Positions 34,310 through 42,912 of a stretch of 64,000 nt of DNA are shown here, piece after piece. Origin of the DNA: Amycolatopsis balhimycina FH 1894 (GTDB lineage Bacteria; Actinomycetota; Actinomycetes; Mycobacteriales; Pseudonocardiaceae); assembly GCF_000384295.1 (NCBI RefSeq), contig NZ_KB913037.1, forward strand, positions 10,119,508 to 10,183,507, in the 5' to 3' direction. The number at the start of each line of letters is the position of its first letter. Position 1 is the stretch's first letter. Position numbers and translations under genes: made by a program. A model generated the notes under the pieces. It saw only the letters and a list, made by a program, of their open reading frames with translations. It did not search any database and was not told the origin of the DNA.

Positions 34310-36613
34310 TCAGCAGGGCTGCAGCAGCCAGCAGAGCCGGTAGTTCGCCTGGTAGGTCGCCGACGTCGACGGCGCGACGATGTTCTGCACCCGCGGCCCA
34401 CCGTGCGCCCAACTGGAGAAGGCGTACTTCAGGTTGAACGGTGGCAGGTTCTGCGGGCTGTCCGCGCTGACGGAGTTGGTCGAGCCGGCGATCACCGTCC
34501 GGGAGAACGGGGTGCGCTGCTGGGTCCCGCCGACGGTCAGCGTCGCCTGGCTGGGGTTGGAGGTGAAGCTCAGCGTCACCGTCTTCGGCTGGAGGTCGAT
34601 CGTCTTCGACCCGGTGCGGCCGGTCGAATCCGTCGCGGTCAGCGTCAGCTGCAGGTACGACGGGTACTCGTGGTCCGGCGCGACGAACGATCCCGCGGCG
34701 ACGCCGGGGAAGTCCTGGACGTTGTGGGTGTGGCAGGTGCCGTTGGCCGCGCAGTGCCGGATGGCGAGCCGCCAGGACAGCGCCGACGGCGGCAGGGCGC
34801 CGTCCTGGGCGTCGATCGCGCGGCCGGAGAACGGCACGGTCTGGCCCACCGACCAGGTCAGCGCGCTGCTCGGGGTGTCGATGACGGGCACCGGGTCCAG
34901 CCCCGCCGGGTTGCCGACGGTGACGCGGACCGTCGTGGTCCCCGTCGCGCCGTGGGAGTCCGTCACCCGCAGCCCGGCGTCGACCGCCGCCGCGGTCGTG
35001 TACGTCCAGGTGGGGCGGGCGGCGGTGGAGTCGTCGTACGCGCCGTCCGCGTCGAGGTCCCAGGCGTAGGACAGCACGTCGCCGGCGTCCGGGTCGGTCG
35101 ATCCGGTGCCGTCGAACTGGACGGTCAGCGGGGCCGGCCCGCTCGACGGGGTCGCCGTGGCCGACGCGACCGGCGGCCGGTTCGCGCTGCCGGGGTAGCT
35201 CACGCGGTGCAGTTCACCGCTGCCCAGCGCGACGTAGAAGAGGTCGCCGCCGGGGCCGGTCAGCACCTGGACGGGCGTGCTGACGCCGGTCACGAACGGG
35301 ACCAGGCGGCTCGGGCTGGGCTGGCCGCCGACGGTCTGCATCGCCCAGATGCAGCCGCGGGAGGAGTCGGCGAAGAACAGCGCGCCGGCGTACTCGGCGG
35401 GATAGGTGCTGCCCGACTCGAACGCGATCCCGCTGATCGAGGAGCCGCCGGTGGGGCACGGGTCGGTCGCCACGACCTTGGCGTTGTGGTTGTAGGTGTA
35501 GTACGGCGCGGTCTGCCCGCCGGCGGAGTACAGGGACTCGCAGACGTCGAGGTTGGCGCCGTCGTAGCCGGCCTGCCGGGCGTTGCCTTCGAAGCAGGGC
35601 CAGCCGAAGTTCTCGGCCACCGCGTCCCCGGCGTCGGCGACGCGGTTGATCTCCTCCCAGGTGTTCCAGCCGACGTCGCCGGCCCACAGCTCGGCGGTGC
35701 CCGGCCGGAACCCGAACCGGAACTGGTTGCGCGACCCGTAGGCGATGACGCGGCGGGCGTTGGCGTCGGAGCTGCTCGCGAAGGGGTTGCCGGGCAGGCC
35801 GGCACCGGTGTCGGGGTCGATGCGCAGCAGCGCGCCGTTGAGCAGCACCGGCTGGCCGGCCGGGCGGCGCGGGGACTGCGAACGCAGCGCGCCGCCTTCG
35901 GCCGACGGCGGTGAGAGGTTCGTCCCGGCGGGCGAGGGCGGGTCGGCGCAGGGGTTCCCGACCTGGCCGTAGTCGGCGAAGTTGAAGCTGGCGCCGTCTC
36001 CGCCGCCCGCGTAGAGGGCGCCGTCCGGGCCGAAGGCCAGTGCGCCGATCGAGTGGCTGGGGAACTGCTGGCACCAGCCGGTGACCAGCGGTTTCTCGCT
36101 GACCGCGGTCCCGTCCGGGCCCATCGTCAGCTGGGAGACGCGGCCGGTCACGACGCAGCCCTGGTCGGTGGCGCCCGGGGGCGTCGGGCAGGTGTCGCCC
36201 CACTGCGGCGCGGTGCCGCCCGGCAGGGCGTCGAGCGTGTAGGAGACGTAGACGTACGGCCGGGCGGGGAAGGCGGGGTCGACGGCCAGCCCGAGCAGGC
36301 CGCGGTCCCAGAAGTCCTGGGTCGGGGTGCGCAGGTCGGCGAACACCGTCGCGGTCGGGTCGGCGAGGGAGTCGAAGACCTTGACCAGCCCGCTCTTCTC
36401 GGCGATGAAGACCCGCCCGTCGGGCGCGAACGCGGCGGCGGTCGGCGAGGTCAGGCCCCCGATCGCGACCGTGTCGGTGAACCCGGCGGGCACGGCGGCC
36501 GCGGGCGCCGCGGCGGCGACGGCCACCGCGAGCGCGCCGGCGAGCGGCACGATCACCCCGGCCGCGAGGGTGCGTCTTGATCTTCGGGGGACCACGGAAC
36601 GGCGAATACCCAT
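34310..36613 (-). CDS. Secreted PQQ-type sugar dehydrogenase with PKD domain
   Basis: A 767-residue exported protein. An Arg-rich signal peptide ends near residue 42 (AAAAPAAAVPAG). Residues about 45-480 form a glucose/sorbosone dehydrogenase beta-propeller (RVFIAEKSGLVKVFD, DRGLLGLAVDPAFP, AYGSRNQFRFGFRPGTAELW, DVGWNTWEEINRV, ENFGWPCFEG). A PKD domain follows at about 485-570 (PSSGPAPLTVQFDGTGSTDP), then a beta-rich C-terminal region of about 190 residues ending in LCWLLQPC. The enzyme would oxidise extracellular sugars if PQQ is available. ATG 36613 has GGAG 6 bases upstream; the GTG before it is less well placed. Confidence 0.88.
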   Translation of the reverse strand: MGIRRSVVPRRSRRTLAAGVIVPLAGALAVAVAAAAPAAAVPAGFTDTVAIGGLTSPTAAAFAPDGRVFIAEKSGLVKVFDSLADPTATVFADLRTPTQDFWDRGLLGLAVDPAFPARPYVYVSYTLDALPGGTAPQWGDTCPTPPGATDQGCVVTGRVSQLTMGPDGTAVSEKPLVTGWCQQFPSHSIGALAFGPDGALYAGGGDGASFNFADYGQVGNPCADPPSPAGTNLSPPSAEGGALRSQSPRRPAGQPVLLNGALLRIDPDTGAGLPGNPFASSSDANARRVIAYGSRNQFRFGFRPGTAELWAGDVGWNTWEEINRVADAGDAVAENFGWPCFEGNARQAGYDGANLDVCESLYSAGGQTAPYYTYNHNAKVVATDPCPTGGSSISGIAFESGSTYPAEYAGALFFADSSRGCIWAMQTVGGQPSPSRLVPFVTGVSTPVQVLTGPGGDLFYVALGSGELHRVSYPGSANRPPVASATATPSSGPAPLTVQFDGTGSTDPDAGDVLSYAWDLDADGAYDDSTAARPTWTYTTAAAVDAGLRVTDSHGATGTTTVRVTVGNPAGLDPVPVIDTPSSALTWSVGQTVPFSGRAIDAQDGALPPSALSWRLAIRHCAANGTCHTHNVQDFPGVAAGSFVAPDHEYPSYLQLTLTATDSTGRTGSKTIDLQPKTVTLSFTSNPSQATLTVGGTQQRTPFSRTVIAGSTNSVSADSPQNLPPFNLKYAFSSWAHGGPRVQNIVAPSTSATYQANYRLCWLLQPC

Positions 36614-36905
36614 CACGAACTCCTGATGCGCTGGGGACCGGACTGGCGCGAACGCCGTCCCCTATGGCGCCGGAAGTCCAAAAGTTGTTACAGCACAGCC
36701 AAAGATGTCCCCGAAACGCGCAATCCCGTTCGTGTTTCCACCGGTAACGAGATAATGGTAACACTGATGATCGTCGTCGCCGGGGGCCGCGGGCCTTCGC
36801 CCGGCGGTCCGCCCCAAGGGACGTCCGTTCGGCGTGGCGGCGCGGCCGGGGCCCCGGCGATGGTGGAACGGCCGATGTCAGCCGATTCCCGAGCCGAGGC
36901 AGCCG
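36614..36905. other. 292-bp promoter-containing intergenic region
   Basis: Between divergent genes. AT content rises around 36680-36770, where a direct repeat GGTAAC occurs at 36743-36748 and 36757-36762, spaced 14 bases centre to centre; this could be an activator site. No coding frame with family resemblance was found. Confidence 0.4.
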
Positions 36906-37730
36906 ATGCGCACCATGTACGACGCGCTCACCGCGCGGAACATCCTCAAGAAGGACCGGCGGCCCGTGCTGGTGGCCGGGTACGTCGACCGGATCAAGTA
37001 CGCGCCGTGGACGGCCGCGGACTGGGCGCTCTTCCCGGACGCGCTGAAGGTGCGGATCGTCAAGAAGGCGTCCACGAACGACGGCCACGTCCTGGACGTG
37101 GAACCCAAGGACGCCGCGCCCGGGCAGGCGCCCGGGTGGGCGGCGATGCGGCGCCGGTCCGGGTTCGCCCACCCGGTCGTCTACTGCAACCGCTCGACGT
37201 GGCCGAAGGTGAAGGCCGCGTTCGCCGTCCAGCAGGTCGAACCGCCGCTGTACTGGATCGCCACGGCCACCGGGAAACCCGAGATCCCGGCCGGCGCGAT
37301 CGCGGCGCAGTACCTGCTCGACGTCCCGCCCGGCATCGACATCTCCGTCGTCGCCGACTACTGGCCCGGCGTCGACGACGCACCACCGGCACCCCTGTCC
37401 GCCGAACCCGGAGTGGAGATCATGGAACGCATCACGGTGACCCCGCCCAACGCGGGCTCGAACACGGTCCGGCTCAACCTGTCCGGCAGCAGCGGCGCCG
37501 CCGTCGTCGTCCGCCCGCGGATCGACGGCAACGGCGTCTCGCACCCGATGTGGGTCGGCAACATCTTCGCCTGGGGCTCGGACAAGGCCGGGGTCGGCCA
37601 CAACCCCAAGTCCGAGCCGGGCTACGACGACAAACTGACCTCGCACCGCCGCTTCGCCCTGCCCGGCGCGGTGTGGGCCGATCTCGAGTACAGCGCCTCC
37701 GAGCCGTTCGAAATCGACGTCGTCGGCTGA
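36906..37730 (+). CDS. GH25-like/DUF1906-type protein with C-terminal extension
   Basis: A 274-residue protein. The first roughly 150 residues resemble the glycoside-hydrolase-like DUF1906/GH25 TIM-barrel fold seen in actinobacterial and mycobacteriophage proteins (LVAGYVDRIKYAPWTAADWA, STNDGHVLDVEPKDA, VVYCNRSTWPKVKAAF). A beta-rich C-terminal part of about 110 residues follows a Pro-rich linker (DDAPPAPLSAEP). No signal peptide is apparent. The conserved acidic DVEP motif sits where the catalytic acids of lysozyme-like GH25 enzymes lie, so peptidoglycan or polysaccharide binding is possible. ATG 36906 is weakly supported by GAGG upstream. Confidence 0.65.
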   Translation: MRTMYDALTARNILKKDRRPVLVAGYVDRIKYAPWTAADWALFPDALKVRIVKKASTNDGHVLDVEPKDAAPGQAPGWAAMRRRSGFAHPVVYCNRSTWPKVKAAFAVQQVEPPLYWIATATGKPEIPAGAIAAQYLLDVPPGIDISVVADYWPGVDDAPPAPLSAEPGVEIMERITVTPPNAGSNTVRLNLSGSSGAAVVVRPRIDGNGVSHPMWVGNIFAWGSDKAGVGHNPKSEPGYDDKLTSHRRFALPGAVWADLEYSASEPFEIDVVG

Positions 37731-37817
37731 AGCGCTCGCGCCGGTTCGCCACGCCGGTACAAAGCCGTACAAACACGGTGTACGAAATTTGGATTCCGGC
37801 CTGGCGTACTGACGTCC

Positions 37818-39065
37818 ATGCGAATTCGGAAAGCACTCGTGCTCGCGCTGGCCGTGGCGGCCGGCGCGCTGGCGCTGCCGGGGACGGCGAGCGCCGCCTA
37901 CAGCGACCCGCTGACGACGACGACCAAGCAGAACCTGGTGTGGCACGCCACGCCGGCCGCCGCGCTCACTGCGCTGGACAACGCGCTGCCGAACGTCAGC
38001 CTCAACACCGTGGTCAACGACACCAACTACGACATGACCGGCTGTACCGCCGCGGAAAAGGCTTCGCTGCCCAAGGCGCCGGTGGCCACCAAGTCGATGT
38101 GCTGGGACGCCGACCGCGCCGGCTCGGCGGCGTGGACACCGCAGAGCATCACGACCTCCGGCGACGCCGACAACGACGGGAAGTGGGGCGCGGACAAGAT
38201 CATCCTGTCCGGCTGGCACGGCACCGCCGAGCTCGAGCGGTACAACGACGCGCGGATCCAGGCGATCAACTACAACGACCCCGCCAAGCCGTCGTACCGG
38301 ATGATGTACCTGGCCGAGCCCAACAGCACCGGCACCACCTTCTCCGCCGCGCAGGCGCACATGGGCGGGATGGCCTGGTACGGCGACAAGATCTACGTGA
38401 CGGCCGAGGGCGACACCTCCACCGCGATCCGGGTGTTCAGCACCAAGCACATCCTGCAGATGACCGACACGACGTCGAGCACGATCGGCAAGACGTCGGC
38501 CGGGTACGCCGCCTACACGTACAAGTACGCGATGATGCAGATCGGCTACTACAGCTATGCGGGCGGCGTCTGCGACATGAAGTCCGACACGGCGGTGCCG
38601 TGCTTCTCGTCGCTGTCGCTGGACCGCAGCACCAGCCCGGCGAGCATCGTGACGTCGGAGTACTTCAAGGAGACGAACCTCCACGGCCGCCTCAACCGCT
38701 ACTCGATGGGCACGGACTACCTGCTGGCGACGTCGTCCGGCACGGTGACCGCGACCGAGGCGTTCCGCAGCTACGTGGGCAACGTCCAGGGGGTGCTGTC
38801 CAACAACGGCAAGTGGTACGTGGCCCACAGCTCGGAGACGATCAACGGCCAGCTCTGGACCCAGACGACGGCGAAGAGCACCTCGGCGACGTGCGATTCC
38901 GGGACGACGGCCTGCTGGGCCATGCACCCGGAGTCGTTGACGTACGACTCGTCGACGGGCCTGGTGTGGTCCATGGCGGAGTGGTCAACGGCCCAGTGCT
39001 CGGTGAAGAACGAGGTCTGTGGCCGCTCGGTGTTCGCGGTGCCGCTGTCCTCGCTGGCGGGCTGA
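37818..39065 (+). CDS. Secreted protein, probable beta-propeller, unknown function
   Basis: A 415-residue exported protein with signal peptide MRIRKALVLALAVAAGALAL ending at about residue 26 (GTASAAYS). The mature chain is rich in Thr, Ser and Tyr, with repeated strand-turn segments (WHGTAELERYNDARIQAINY, MAWYGDKIYVTAEGDTSTAI, YSMGTDYLLATSSGTVT) and eight cysteines in the mature part, suggesting a disulfide-stabilised propeller. No catalytic motif was recognised. The 87-base spacer upstream is AT-rich. It is close to the remnants of an ArsR/MFS pair. Confidence 0.75.
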   Translation: MRIRKALVLALAVAAGALALPGTASAAYSDPLTTTTKQNLVWHATPAAALTALDNALPNVSLNTVVNDTNYDMTGCTAAEKASLPKAPVATKSMCWDADRAGSAAWTPQSITTSGDADNDGKWGADKIILSGWHGTAELERYNDARIQAINYNDPAKPSYRMMYLAEPNSTGTTFSAAQAHMGGMAWYGDKIYVTAEGDTSTAIRVFSTKHILQMTDTTSSTIGKTSAGYAAYTYKYAMMQIGYYSYAGGVCDMKSDTAVPCFSSLSLDRSTSPASIVTSEYFKETNLHGRLNRYSMGTDYLLATSSGTVTATEAFRSYVGNVQGVLSNNGKWYVAHSSETINGQLWTQTTAKSTSATCDSGTTACWAMHPESLTYDSSTGLVWSMAEWSTAQCSVKNEVCGRSVFAVPLSSLAG

Positions 39066-39066
39066 G

Positions 39067-39336
39067 TCAAGAAGAGAGCAGGGACGCTCCGAGCGCCGTG
39101 ATCAGGTAGACGACCTGGCGCCCGGAGCGTTCCCGCGTCACCAGCCCGTTTTCGCGCAGGACACGCAGGTGCTGCGACACGGCGCTGGGCGTGACCGCGA
39201 GCGCCCGCGCCAGGTCGGTCGTGGTCGCGGGGGAGCGCAGGGCTTCGAGGAGCCCGGCCCGGGCCCGGCCGAACAGCCGGACGGTGCCGCCGGGCGGCGG
39301 CCGGGTCCCGGCCGTCCACAACGCACCGCACCGCAC
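39067..39336 (-). pseudogene. C-terminal fragment of ArsR-family regulator
   Basis: Encodes only a winged-helix end: LLEALRSPATTTDLARALAV, TPSAVSQHLRVLRENGLVTR and RSGRQVVYLITALGASLLSS. Complete actinobacterial regulators of this type are about 320-340 residues with an N-terminal DUF5937-like domain, which is missing; the preceding codons (TRPPPGGTVRLFGRARAGL) are the expected linker. The frame breaks at about 39330 where MFS-transporter sequence begins on the other strand. A very small functional HTH protein cannot be excluded. Confidence 0.6.
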
Positions 39337-39353
39337 CGCACCCGCGGCCGGTC

Positions 39354-39548
39354 ACCAGCGCGTACCGGCTGGTCGGCTGGGGCCTGATTCCGGCAGGCAG
39401 CCTGACCGGCGGGCTGGTGGCGCACGCACCCGGGCTGCGGGCGCCGTACCTCGTCGCCGGCGTCGTGCGGGGGATCGCGCTGGTGGCAGCACTCCCCGCA
39501 CTGATCCGCGCCCTGCGTGACCGTCCTTTTAGGACATCAAGTTCGTGA
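39354..39548 (+). pseudogene. C-terminal fragment of MFS transporter
   Basis: A rightward frame with no start codon reads TSAYRLVGWGLIPAGSLTGG, then LRAPYLVAGVVRGIALVAAL, the last two membrane segments of an MFS drug exporter of the type normally divergent from the ArsR regulator. It ends at TGA 39546-39548, inside a hairpin. The N-terminal ten or so segments are absent. Together with the regulator fragment it marks one deletion that removed both gene starts and the shared promoter. Confidence 0.6.
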
Positions 39549-39592
39549 AGGCCACCTTGCGGAACTTGAAGTTCCTCAAGGTGGCCTTCACG
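39544..39592. terminator. Intergenic hairpin (copy of 5457 family)
   Basis: Arms GTGAAGGCCACCTT (39545-39558) and AAGGTGGCCTTCAC (39578-39591) with GGAACTT/AAGTTCC pairing inside. Nearly identical to 5457-5503. It lies between the MFS remnant end and the leftward membrane-protein stop at 39598, that is, formerly between convergent genes. Confidence 0.7.
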
Positions 39593-39597
39593 TCAGT

Positions 39598-41097
39598 TCA
39601 GTTGACCGGGGTGGCCGGCTCCGGTTCCCGCGTCTCCGGCGTCCCGGCCGCGGCGCGGCGGCGGTTCCACAGCTCACGGCCCCGCCGCAGCACGACCGGC
39701 GCCACCACGACGCCCAGCGCCAGGGTCGCGACGTCGAGCAGGTACGCGGCCAGCCACACGTGCTTGGCGATCTCGAAGTACCCGTCGCCGACCACCGCCA
39801 TCGCCGCGATGCCGAGCGCGGCCGTCGCGGCCACTCCGGCGACGATGCCGTACCGGGTCGTCGAGCGGCGGTTCCGCAGCAGCGCCACCACCGCGGCGGC
39901 CAGGCTGAGCAGGACCAGCACCGCGGGCAACCACGGGATGCCCATGCCGTCGAGCCACTGCTGGAACGTGGTCGAGTCGCCGCCCATGTCGCCGCTGACC
40001 GGGGCCGAGTTGTCCGGGGGACGGCTCGCCGCCGACCACGGCGTGTCCGGCAGGTACGGCAGGCTCCGCCCCAGCGTCGCCTGCAGGCCGACGCCGATCG
40101 CACCGGCCAGCACGCCCGGGTGCTCCAGCAGGAGGTCCCACGCCTTGTGCTTGACCGTGCCGGGTTGCTCGAGCAGGACGTCGGAACCGGCGAGCGCCTC
40201 CGGGCCGTCGGGGTAGTACGCGTGCCCCGCGCTCTGCTGCGCGTCCTCGGGCAGGCCGAGCCGGTGCGCCGAACCCGGCAGGTCGGCCAGGACGAAGGTG
40301 TAGACGACGTTGACCGCGTTGACGTCGGCGTAGTTGCGGTCCTGCCACGCGAGGTTCGTGCGGATCGGGGCGATGATCTCGAGCACGAGCAGGACGGCGA
40401 TCACCGGCCCGACGATCCGGCCGGCCCACCAGGCACCCCGGCCCGGCCGGGCGGCGGTGACCGCGCAGACGAGCACGGCCAGCACGAACAACGGGAGGAA
40501 GCCGATCTTCGCCAGCCCGCCCACGACGCCGCCGACGGCGACGAGGAGCAGGGCCGACAGCCGTGCGAAGCCGTCGCCGGCCCTGGTCGCGGCGATCACC
40601 GCGAGCCCGCACATCAGCGTGTACGCGCCGAACAGGCCGGCCGGCTCGGCGAACGTCGACACGAACAGCCGCGCGAAGGCCGGTTCGAGCAGGGGCAGCA
40701 GCGGCGGTAGCAGGAAGAGCAGGCGCAGCGTGCCGCGCGCCTGCACCGCCCAGGCCGCGAGCAGGGTGACCAGGAAGACCAGCAGCACGTACAGCCAGCC
40801 GAGTTCGACGAGGCTGAACGACCCGTGCCCGTTCGCGACGGACCCGAAGAGCACGGCGGCACTGGACGGCTGCGGGTCCGGGCACGGCGTGCCGCGCCCG
40901 AAGTCGAGCACCACCCCACCCAGCCAGCTCGCCTTGTGGTCCGGCGTCGACGGCGTGAGCCCCGGCCCGCAGAACAACCGATAGCCGTCCCCGTTGTCCC
41001 CGGCGCCGGTCGGTGTGCCGCCCAGCAAGCCGAGGACCAGCGCCAGCGCGAGTGCGGCGACCGCCGCGGTCGCCGTGGCGATCCCCACCCTCTTCAT
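39598..41097 (-). CDS. Polytopic membrane protein, GT-C-like, unknown function
   Basis: A 499-residue integral membrane protein with roughly ten hydrophobic segments. The N-terminus begins MKRVGIATATAAVAALALAL; a first outside loop of about 60 residues contains two cysteines; a long soluble loop (about 245-375, NLAWQDRNYADVNAVNVVYT to GDSTTFQQWLDGMGIPWLP) separates the membrane halves. The architecture recalls GT-C glycosyltransferases, but no DxD or EXD signature near the first loop was identified, so this is only a fold-level guess. ATG 41097 is preferred over the ORF-extending codon upstream. The gene is isolated, between a hairpin and a small zinc-binding gene. Confidence 0.7.
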   Translation of the reverse strand: MKRVGIATATAAVAALALALVLGLLGGTPTGAGDNGDGYRLFCGPGLTPSTPDHKASWLGGVVLDFGRGTPCPDPQPSSAAVLFGSVANGHGSFSLVELGWLYVLLVFLVTLLAAWAVQARGTLRLLFLLPPLLPLLEPAFARLFVSTFAEPAGLFGAYTLMCGLAVIAATRAGDGFARLSALLLVAVGGVVGGLAKIGFLPLFVLAVLVCAVTAARPGRGAWWAGRIVGPVIAVLLVLEIIAPIRTNLAWQDRNYADVNAVNVVYTFVLADLPGSAHRLGLPEDAQQSAGHAYYPDGPEALAGSDVLLEQPGTVKHKAWDLLLEHPGVLAGAIGVGLQATLGRSLPYLPDTPWSAASRPPDNSAPVSGDMGGDSTTFQQWLDGMGIPWLPAVLVLLSLAAAVVALLRNRRSTTRYGIVAGVAATAALGIAAMAVVGDGYFEIAKHVWLAAYLLDVATLALGVVVAPVVLRRGRELWNRRRAAAGTPETREPEPATPVN

Positions 41098-41158
41098 GCC
41101 GATCAGCCTATGTGGTCGGTTCGCCGGGTGGTTCCGGAACACCCGAATCCGGAGTGGT

Positions 41159-41359
41159 TCAGGCGCCGGGGTGCCCGCAGGCGTAGACGTTGGCCGAAGC
41201 CAGCGTCACGCAGGCGGGACAGGTGTTGACCGGCCGTTCGCGGCGGCCGTAGTAGGAGTGGCGGGCGCCGCACAGCGCCGTGATGACGTCCCCGGGCCGG
41301 GGGTCGGGGTGGCACCGGGGACAGTAGGCGTGCGCGGCGCGTTCGACGTCGGCGCTCAT
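41159..41359 (-). CDS. Small Cys-rich zinc-binding protein (66 aa)
   Basis: A 66-residue protein with CPRC (about 13-16), CGAR/H (about 30), CPAC (about 45-48) and a terminal ACGH, the pattern of a small zinc ribbon. ATG 41359 (MSADVERAAHAYCPRC) overlaps the stop of the upstream DUF6010 gene as ATGA, so both are translated together. No enzymatic motif. A second small zinc-ribbon protein lies at 5522-5695; the two are not clearly homologous. Confidence 0.7.
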   Translation of the reverse strand: MSADVERAAHAYCPRCHPDPRPGDVITALCGARHSYYGRRERPVNTCPACVTLASANVYACGHPGA

Positions 41360-41775
41360 GTCACCCCGGGTACCCCCGCCGGCGGCGCGCCAACCCGCCG
41401 CCACGCCCACACGGACCGGCCTCCGGTGAAGCACCAGATCGCGATCACCGGGTCGCAGATCGCGCAGCCGAAGGACGAGCTGTGGGCGAACGGCAGGATC
41501 GGCTGGCCCTTCAGGTGGTGGACGATGTCCCAGCCGGTGTGCAGCAGCCAGCCGATGCCGATGAACGTCCACGAGTCGAGCCCGCGGAAGGCGACGTAGA
41601 CCATGACCGCGCAGAACACGAGCTCCCACGGACCGAGCGCGCCGCCGGAGAGGTAGGCCGCGCCCGCGCCGCCCACCATCACGGCGTTGAACTTCCGCCG
41701 GTGCGGCTCGCGGACGAAGGAGTTGAGCAGGACGTAGAGCAGGCCGATCAGGATCGGCGCCAGCACCTCGATCAT
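41356..41775 (-). CDS. DUF6010-type small membrane protein
   Basis: A 139-residue membrane protein with about four hydrophobic segments (IEVLAPILIGLLYVLLNSFV, KFNAVMVGGAGAAYLSGGAL, ELVFCAVMVYVAFRGL, GIGWLLHTGWDIVHHL). A conserved central HTGWDIVHH cluster and GCAICDPVIAIWCF suggest metal or substrate binding. This layout matches DUF6010 as I remember it. ATG 41775 (MIEVLAP) is preferred; GTG 41784 would add three residues. It is coupled to the 66-residue zinc protein. Function unknown. Confidence 0.7.
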   Translation of the reverse strand: MIEVLAPILIGLLYVLLNSFVREPHRRKFNAVMVGGAGAAYLSGGALGPWELVFCAVMVYVAFRGLDSWTFIGIGWLLHTGWDIVHHLKGQPILPFAHSSSFGCAICDPVIAIWCFTGGRSVWAWRRVGAPPAGVPGVT

Positions 41776-41854
41776 GACGATCACGCTAGGAACCGGGGCG
41801 CGGCCCGGCCAGTGGCTGGACCGCCACGCTCCACCGGATTCTCGCCAGCCAGAC

Positions 41855-41874
41855 TAAGTCAAGCAATTGACTTA
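41855..41874. promoter_or_regulatory. TetR-type operator (TAAGTCAA-n4-TTGACTTA)
   Basis: Perfect 8-base inverted repeat TAAGTCAA and TTGACTTA around GCAA, 21 bases before the SDR start, with an AT-rich run (AAAAAAG) just after it. The operon's third gene encodes a TetR regulator, its likely reader. A 17/20 identical site lies at 58325-58344. Confidence 0.7.
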
Positions 41875-41895
41875 AAAAAGAGGTATGCTGCGCGC

Positions 41896-42912
41896 ATGAC
41901 CACCGCAGAACCGCTCACGGCGGACACCACGATCGGCGACTGGGTCGCGCACCCCGACGGCGGCCCGCTCATCCGTTCCCTGCTCGCCGAGGCGGGGGTC
42001 GACGAGACCGTCCTCGCGCCGGTCCGGCTGCTGCCGTTGCGGCAGCTGGTCGCCCTCAGTCAGGGCCGGCTCGCCCAGGAGGTCGTCGACGACCTGGTGA
42101 CGCGGGCCAACGACGGGGTGACCCCGGCACCCGGGGCCGCCCGGGCGGGGTGGCGCGAGCGGATCGTGCCCGGCCGGTTCGAGGGCCGGACGGTCGTCGT
42201 GACCGGCGCGGCGTCCGGCATCGGCCGGGCCACGGCGTCGCGCATCGCCCGCGAAGGCGGCCGGGTCGTCGCGGTCGACGTCTCGGCGGGCCGGCTGGAC
42301 GAGTTCGCAGCCGAGCTTGGAGCCCCGGAACTGGTCGCCGTGCCCGCCGACATCACCGACGAGAGCGGCGTGGCGCGGATCCTCGCCGCGGCGGGCCCGC
42401 GCATCGACGGGCTGGCGAACGTCGCCGGCATCGTCGACGACTTCTCACCGGCTCACGAGGTGAGCGACGAGCTGTGGCGACGCGTCTTCGCCGTGAACGT
42501 CGAGGGGACGTTCCGGCTCATCCGCGCGGTCGTCCCGGCGATGCTCAAGGCGGGCTCCGGCGCCATCGTGAACGTCGCTTCCGAAGCGGCGCTACGCGGC
42601 TCGGCCGCCGGAATCGCCTACACCGCTTCGAAACACGCCGTCGTCGGCATCACCCGCAGCTGCGCCTTCATGTACGGGCCGCACGGCATCCGCGTCAACG
42701 CCGTCGCTCCCGGCGGCGTCGCGACCGGCATCGGGCTGCCGGGGGAGCCGTCGGAGTTCGGGCAGGGCCGGATCGGGGAATTCCTCGGGCTCATCCCGCC
42801 GATCGCCACGGCCGAGCAGCTGGCCGCGTCGATCACCTTCCTGCTCGCCGACGACGGCGTGAACGTCAACGGCGCCCTGCTGCCGTCCGACGGCGGCTGG
42901 TCGGTGCAGTGA
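41896..42912 (+). CDS. SDR oxidoreductase with N-terminal GH3-associated-like domain
   Basis: A 338-residue protein. Residues about 10-75 (TIGDWVAHPDGGPLIRSLLA, LRLLPLRQLVALSQGRLAQE-type) resemble the small C-terminal helical domain of actinobacterial GH3 beta-glucosidases. Residues about 95-338 are a classical SDR: VVVTGAASGIGRATA, NVAGIVDDF, NVASEAALRG, and YTASK with catalytic Tyr/Lys, ending GALLPSDGGWSVQ. ATG 41896 directly follows the palindromic operator. Its stop overlaps the hydrolase start (GTGA). The three-gene operon (SDR, esterase, TetR) looks like a small catabolic or detoxification unit controlled by its own repressor. Confidence 0.85.
   Translation: MTTAEPLTADTTIGDWVAHPDGGPLIRSLLAEAGVDETVLAPVRLLPLRQLVALSQGRLAQEVVDDLVTRANDGVTPAPGAARAGWRERIVPGRFEGRTVVVTGAASGIGRATASRIAREGGRVVAVDVSAGRLDEFAAELGAPELVAVPADITDESGVARILAAAGPRIDGLANVAGIVDDFSPAHEVSDELWRRVFAVNVEGTFRLIRAVVPAMLKAGSGAIVNVASEAALRGSAAGIAYTASKHAVVGITRSCAFMYGPHGIRVNAVAPGGVATGIGLPGEPSEFGQGRIGEFLGLIPPIATAEQLAASITFLLADDGVNVNGALLPSDGGWSVQ

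Noticed and set aside
35214..38927. Leftward 1237-codon open frame
   Set aside because: It is antisense and out of frame to the sugar dehydrogenase, DUF1906-like and secreted genes, has low-complexity Arg/Val/Gly composition and no domain; a GC-rich shadow.
39317..39342. GCACC tandem repeat as a functional element
   Set aside because: Short repeats at the ArsR/MFS junction are more simply microhomology at a deletion scar.
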